Source of the DNA: [Clostridium] scindens
GTDB taxonomy: Bacteria > Bacillota > Clostridia > Lachnospirales > Lachnospiraceae
DNA length: 64,000 nucleotides
Direction: 5' to 3'
Assembly (NCBI RefSeq): GCF_019597925.1
Contig: NZ_CP080442.1
Location: forward strand, 2,212,001 to 2,276,000
Below are positions 61,461-64,000 of the stretch, piece by piece. Both the position numbers and the translations under genes were made by a program. Each line of letters starts with the position of its first letter. The first letter of the stretch is position 1. The notes beneath the pieces are model-generated. The model saw only the letters and a program-made list of their open reading frames with translations. It made no database searches and had not been told where the DNA came from.

Positions 61461-64000
61461 TCACTCACCTCTGCTTTCCATAAAACATATCTTTAATATC
61501 TCCGGATCCGGCTCTGGCCAGCAGAATCCGATCTTTGCCAGCGCCTCCTGGGTCTTTCTGCAATCCATAATCATATGGGAAGCGGCCAGTTCGCCTGAGA
61601 ACCAGCTCTGCGAAAGTGCCTGTATATAAGGCGAATCCGACGAAGCACCTGCGATCTCAAGTTCCCGCTCGAACTCCCGGCGTCCTACTGCCTGAATCTC
61701 CCCGCAGCCATCCAGTATCTTCCGGATGGATATTTCCTTCGGATTAAATATATGAAATGCTCCTCCTGTCTCTTCTGAGAGTCCTACAATGGCTTTGGCA
61801 GCCAGATCCACATAAGTGGTCTCCAGACCTATATCACCTAGTTCCTCCGGCATCTTTCCGAATTCCAGCAGTCCCTTAATCAGCCGGTAATATGCATTGC
61901 TTTCCTGATTTTTCTGGAACTTCCCTGAGTAAGAATTGCATACCACTCTGCCTACCCGGAATATTCTGGCCGCCAGCCCCTCTTCCTGAGCCTTCGTCAC
62001 CTCATACTCGGCAAGCATCTTGCTCTTGGCGTACGGATTCTCCATCCAGTTCTGGCCTACATCCAGATCCTGTTCCTCAAAGATGGCCTTTGCCTGCGGC
62101 GCATCCAGCAGATATTCCCCTGCCACGCTCACCGTAGAGATATGCATGTAAGATGCGCGGGCTTCCCTCGCGAATTCAATGGCTCTCTTGGTTCCTGTCA
62201 CATTGGTCTTAAGCAGTTCATCCTCCGGCGCGAAATGCCTGACATCCGCCGCACAGTGATATACCACGGCTGCCTCGTCTGCAAGCCTTGCGAAGTTCTC
62301 GTCATCCAGTCCGAAATGTTCCTGGGTGAGGCTGCCGACTACAGGAATCAGAAGGTGTTGATGCTCCCGGCAGAATTGGGGGCCAAAATGCCACTGCAGC
62401 GAATCATACAGCCGTTTCTCGTCGCCCCTTACCAGGCAGTAGGCCTTCTTCCCGGCATCCGCCAGTTCCTTGACCAGATAGCTTCCCAGATATCCGGTTG
62501 CCCCTGTGACCAGCGCCGCGCCTTCTTTTACAGGAATGCACGGAACTGTAGGCAGGTATCTGGGGAGTCTTGGCATATCCATGCCATCCGAGGTCGCCTT
62601 CTTTTCTTCTTCCGGCTCTGCCTGCCTTTTGCAAAGCCTGTCAATCTGCTCTCTCAGAGTCGGATAATGATAGAAATCATTGATGGAAAATGCCAATTGT
62701 CTCTGATGATACTGATTCAATATAATAATTGCCGTAAGGGAGGTCCCTCCCTGCTGGAAAAAGGATACGTCAGGATCCGGATCCTTACCCAGAACCTCGC
62801 TCCAAATTGCATTCAGCGCACCTTCTTCTGTCATGGGCTTCGCCTCGCAGGCCTTCTCGCCGGCTCCTGGCATTGCCTCCTGCTTCTTCTCCATAGCCGC
62901 CAGCTGGTTCAAATCCGTCTTTCCGCTGGCCGTCCTTGGCAGTTCATCTAAAAGGATGATTTCGGACGGAAGCATATAGTCCGGAAGCCGATCCTCAAGA
63001 TAAGCGCGCATCTCCTTTTCCTGGTATTCCTTCTTTGGAACCACCGCGCCTCTAAGGAATCTGGGAATTCCATCCTTCATGATGGGAACCACCGCTGCCT
63101 CCTTAGCCAGCCCGGATTGAAGCATGACGGTTGCAATCTCCACTGGCTCAATCCTGTGTCCATTTAACTTCAGCTGGGTATCCACCCGCCCGATACACTG
63201 CCAGTTTCCATCAGCCCGCTGTCTTCCCCGATCCCCGGTCTTATACATCTTTTCCTTCGGATTCTGGATATCCGGGACGAAAACTTCGCTGGTCAGTTCC
63301 GGCTGGTTGATATACCCGGCCGACAGGCACTCTCCGGCAATATAGATCTCTCCCACTGAGGTGGGAAGCACCGGCTTTTTCTCCTCATCCAGAAGATAAT
63401 AGCGGCAGTTCCCGATCGGCTTCCCGATATGAATGCTGCGCTCCATGCGGATCTCTCCCTGACAGTTATGCACCGAAGTCTCCGTAGGTCCATAGATATT
63501 GAATATCCGCGCTTCAGTAAGGGCGCAGAGCCGGTCTTTTAGTTCCATGGTCCATGGCTCTCCAAGGAGGATGATGATCTGAATGTCCGCCAATGCCTTG
63601 CAGAAACTTTCATCGTTCAGGCACATCAATATCCTTGACGGAGTCAGCTGCAATATGGAAACCTTGTCTCTTCGGATTCTTTCTGCCATCTTCCATGGAA
63701 GCATCATCTCTTCCTCATCGGCAATGCTGATTCCGTGTCCCTTTGCGGATGCCAGGATGGTCTCCGTCGTAAATACGTCAAATACACAGTTGGACGCACA
63801 TAAAATCTTCTGCTCCTGTCCTCCCAGAAGCGGATCTAAATGTGCCATCAAGTTGGACAGGGACTTATGAAGCATCTTTACCCCTTTGGGCTTTCCGGTA
63901 GATCCGGAAGTGAAGATGACGTTGGCTACATCTTCCGGGGAGTTTGCGGGAAGCGCTGTTTTTGTCACTTCCTGCGGCCCTTCATATTTTAAGACCTGGC
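61461..64000 (-). CDS. NRPS with adenylation, carrier and terminal reductase domains, 5' end beyond window
   Basis: The frame is open to the right edge (846 codons seen; its N-terminal part is missing). Adenylation motifs: FTSGSTGKPKG (A3), IYGPTETS (A5), YKTGDRGR (A7), GRVDTQLKLNGHRIEPVEI (A8) and LPRTASGKTD (A10). A carrier domain with GGTSLTA follows, with the phosphopantetheine Ser. The last ~370 residues are a thioester-reductase domain (VTGATGYLGSYL, YAKSKMLAE with the Tyr/Lys pair). Such A-T-R ends release the product as an aldehyde or alcohol, using NAD(P)H. Whether a condensation domain lies upstream cannot be seen. The stop overlaps the region of the kinase start, so they are coupled. 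Confidence 0.93.
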   Translation of the reverse strand, partial: QVLKYEGPQEVTKTALPANSPEDVANVIFTSGSTGKPKGVKMLHKSLSNLMAHLDPLLGGQEQKILCASNCVFDVFTTETILASAKGHGISIADEEEMMLPWKMAERIRRDKVSILQLTPSRILMCLNDESFCKALADIQIIILLGEPWTMELKDRLCALTEARIFNIYGPTETSVHNCQGEIRMERSIHIGKPIGNCRYYLLDEEKKPVLPTSVGEIYIAGECLSAGYINQPELTSEVFVPDIQNPKEKMYKTGDRGRQRADGNWQCIGRVDTQLKLNGHRIEPVEIATVMLQSGLAKEAAVVPIMKDGIPRFLRGAVVPKKEYQEKEMRAYLEDRLPDYMLPSEIILLDELPRTASGKTDLNQLAAMEKKQEAMPGAGEKACEAKPMTEEGALNAIWSEVLGKDPDPDVSFFQQGGTSLTAIIILNQYHQRQLAFSINDFYHYPTLREQIDRLCKRQAEPEEEKKATSDGMDMPRLPRYLPTVPCIPVKEGAALVTGATGYLGSYLVKELADAGKKAYCLVRGDEKRLYDSLQWHFGPQFCREHQHLLIPVVGSLTQEHFGLDDENFARLADEAAVVYHCAADVRHFAPEDELLKTNVTGTKRAIEFAREARASYMHISTVSVAGEYLLDAPQAKAIFEEQDLDVGQNWMENPYAKSKMLAEYEVTKAQEEGLAARIFRVGRVVCNSYSGKFQKNQESNAYYRLIKGLLEFGKMPEELGDIGLETTYVDLAAKAIVGLSEETGGAFHIFNPKEISIRKILDGCGEIQAVGRREFERELEIAGASSDSPYIQALSQSWFSGELAASHMIMDCRKTQEALAKIGFCWPEPDPEILKICFMESRGE

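Noticed and set aside
1..64000. CRISPR arrays, insertion sequences, phage genes
   Set aside because: I saw no regularly spaced repeats, transposase, integrase or phage structural motifs on either strand.

Overview
The window looks like a chromosomal segment of a gut-type Clostridia, most likely a Lachnospiraceae member. This is an inference from three things: the Firmicutes ylxM-ffh-rpsP-khpA-rimM-trmD-rplS gene order, sigma-A style promoters with strong Shine-Dalgarno sites, and SpaA/Cna-B surface proteins without LPXTG. The base composition is moderate, except for a visibly AT-richer block at about 5.6-9.9 kb. I see no transposase, integrase, phage gene or CRISPR array.

Layout. (1) 1-5.4 kb, minus strand: a Tet(M)-like translation-factor GTPase (cut by the window edge) lies directly behind a very large PAS/GGDEF/EAL protein, whose C-terminal GGDEF domain is out of frame at an A6 run. 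(2) 5.45-9.95 kb, plus strand: tRNA-Thr(CGU), followed by a two-component system and a BcrABC/LanFEG-type peptide-antibiotic ABC exporter whose last permease is frameshifted. (3) 9.97-18.95 kb, minus strand: housekeeping genes (mscS, pgeF, yraN, rnhB, two signal peptidases, rbgA, rplS, trmD, rimM, khpA, rpsP, ffh, ylxM). (4) 19.0-35.6 kb: a surface-protein locus. It holds a 630-aa MucBP-like protein, a 4348-aa SpaA/SdrD-type giant and, divergent from them, a SARP-like (BTAD) regulator. Both surface genes carry the same promoter element: two GTGACGS heptamers on an 11-bp period, placed 8 bp before a TATGRT -10 box. That is the geometry known for SARP regulators, so the three genes look like one regulon. 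(5) 35.6-44.85 kb, minus strand: a complete kdpABC-kdpDE potassium-uptake operon with a TPR gene in front and a subtilisin-like protease behind. (6) 45-56.1 kb: mixed small operons, including a J-domain protein, a Cys/Gly-rich repeat protein, a 47-aa conserved-looking protein, a hotdog thioesterase, a TruA paralogue with Glu in place of the catalytic Asp, an HD-GNAT fusion, YjbQ, a patatin, an ABC-F ATPase, trpS and luxS. (7) 56.17-64 kb, minus strand: one tight operon reading NRPS (A-T-reductase, entering from beyond the window), multi-TM PAS histidine kinase, REC-HD-GYP regulator, acyl-AMP ligase, acyl carrier protein.

The two parts most worth follow-up are the SARP-controlled surface-protein regulon (4) and the NRPS/lipoinitiation/sensor-kinase/HD-GYP operon (7). 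The second looks like a self-contained circuit that makes a small aldehyde-type (possibly N-acylated) molecule and also carries a sensor and a cyclic-di-nucleotide output. All functional statements come from reading motifs and gene order by eye; no database search was run.
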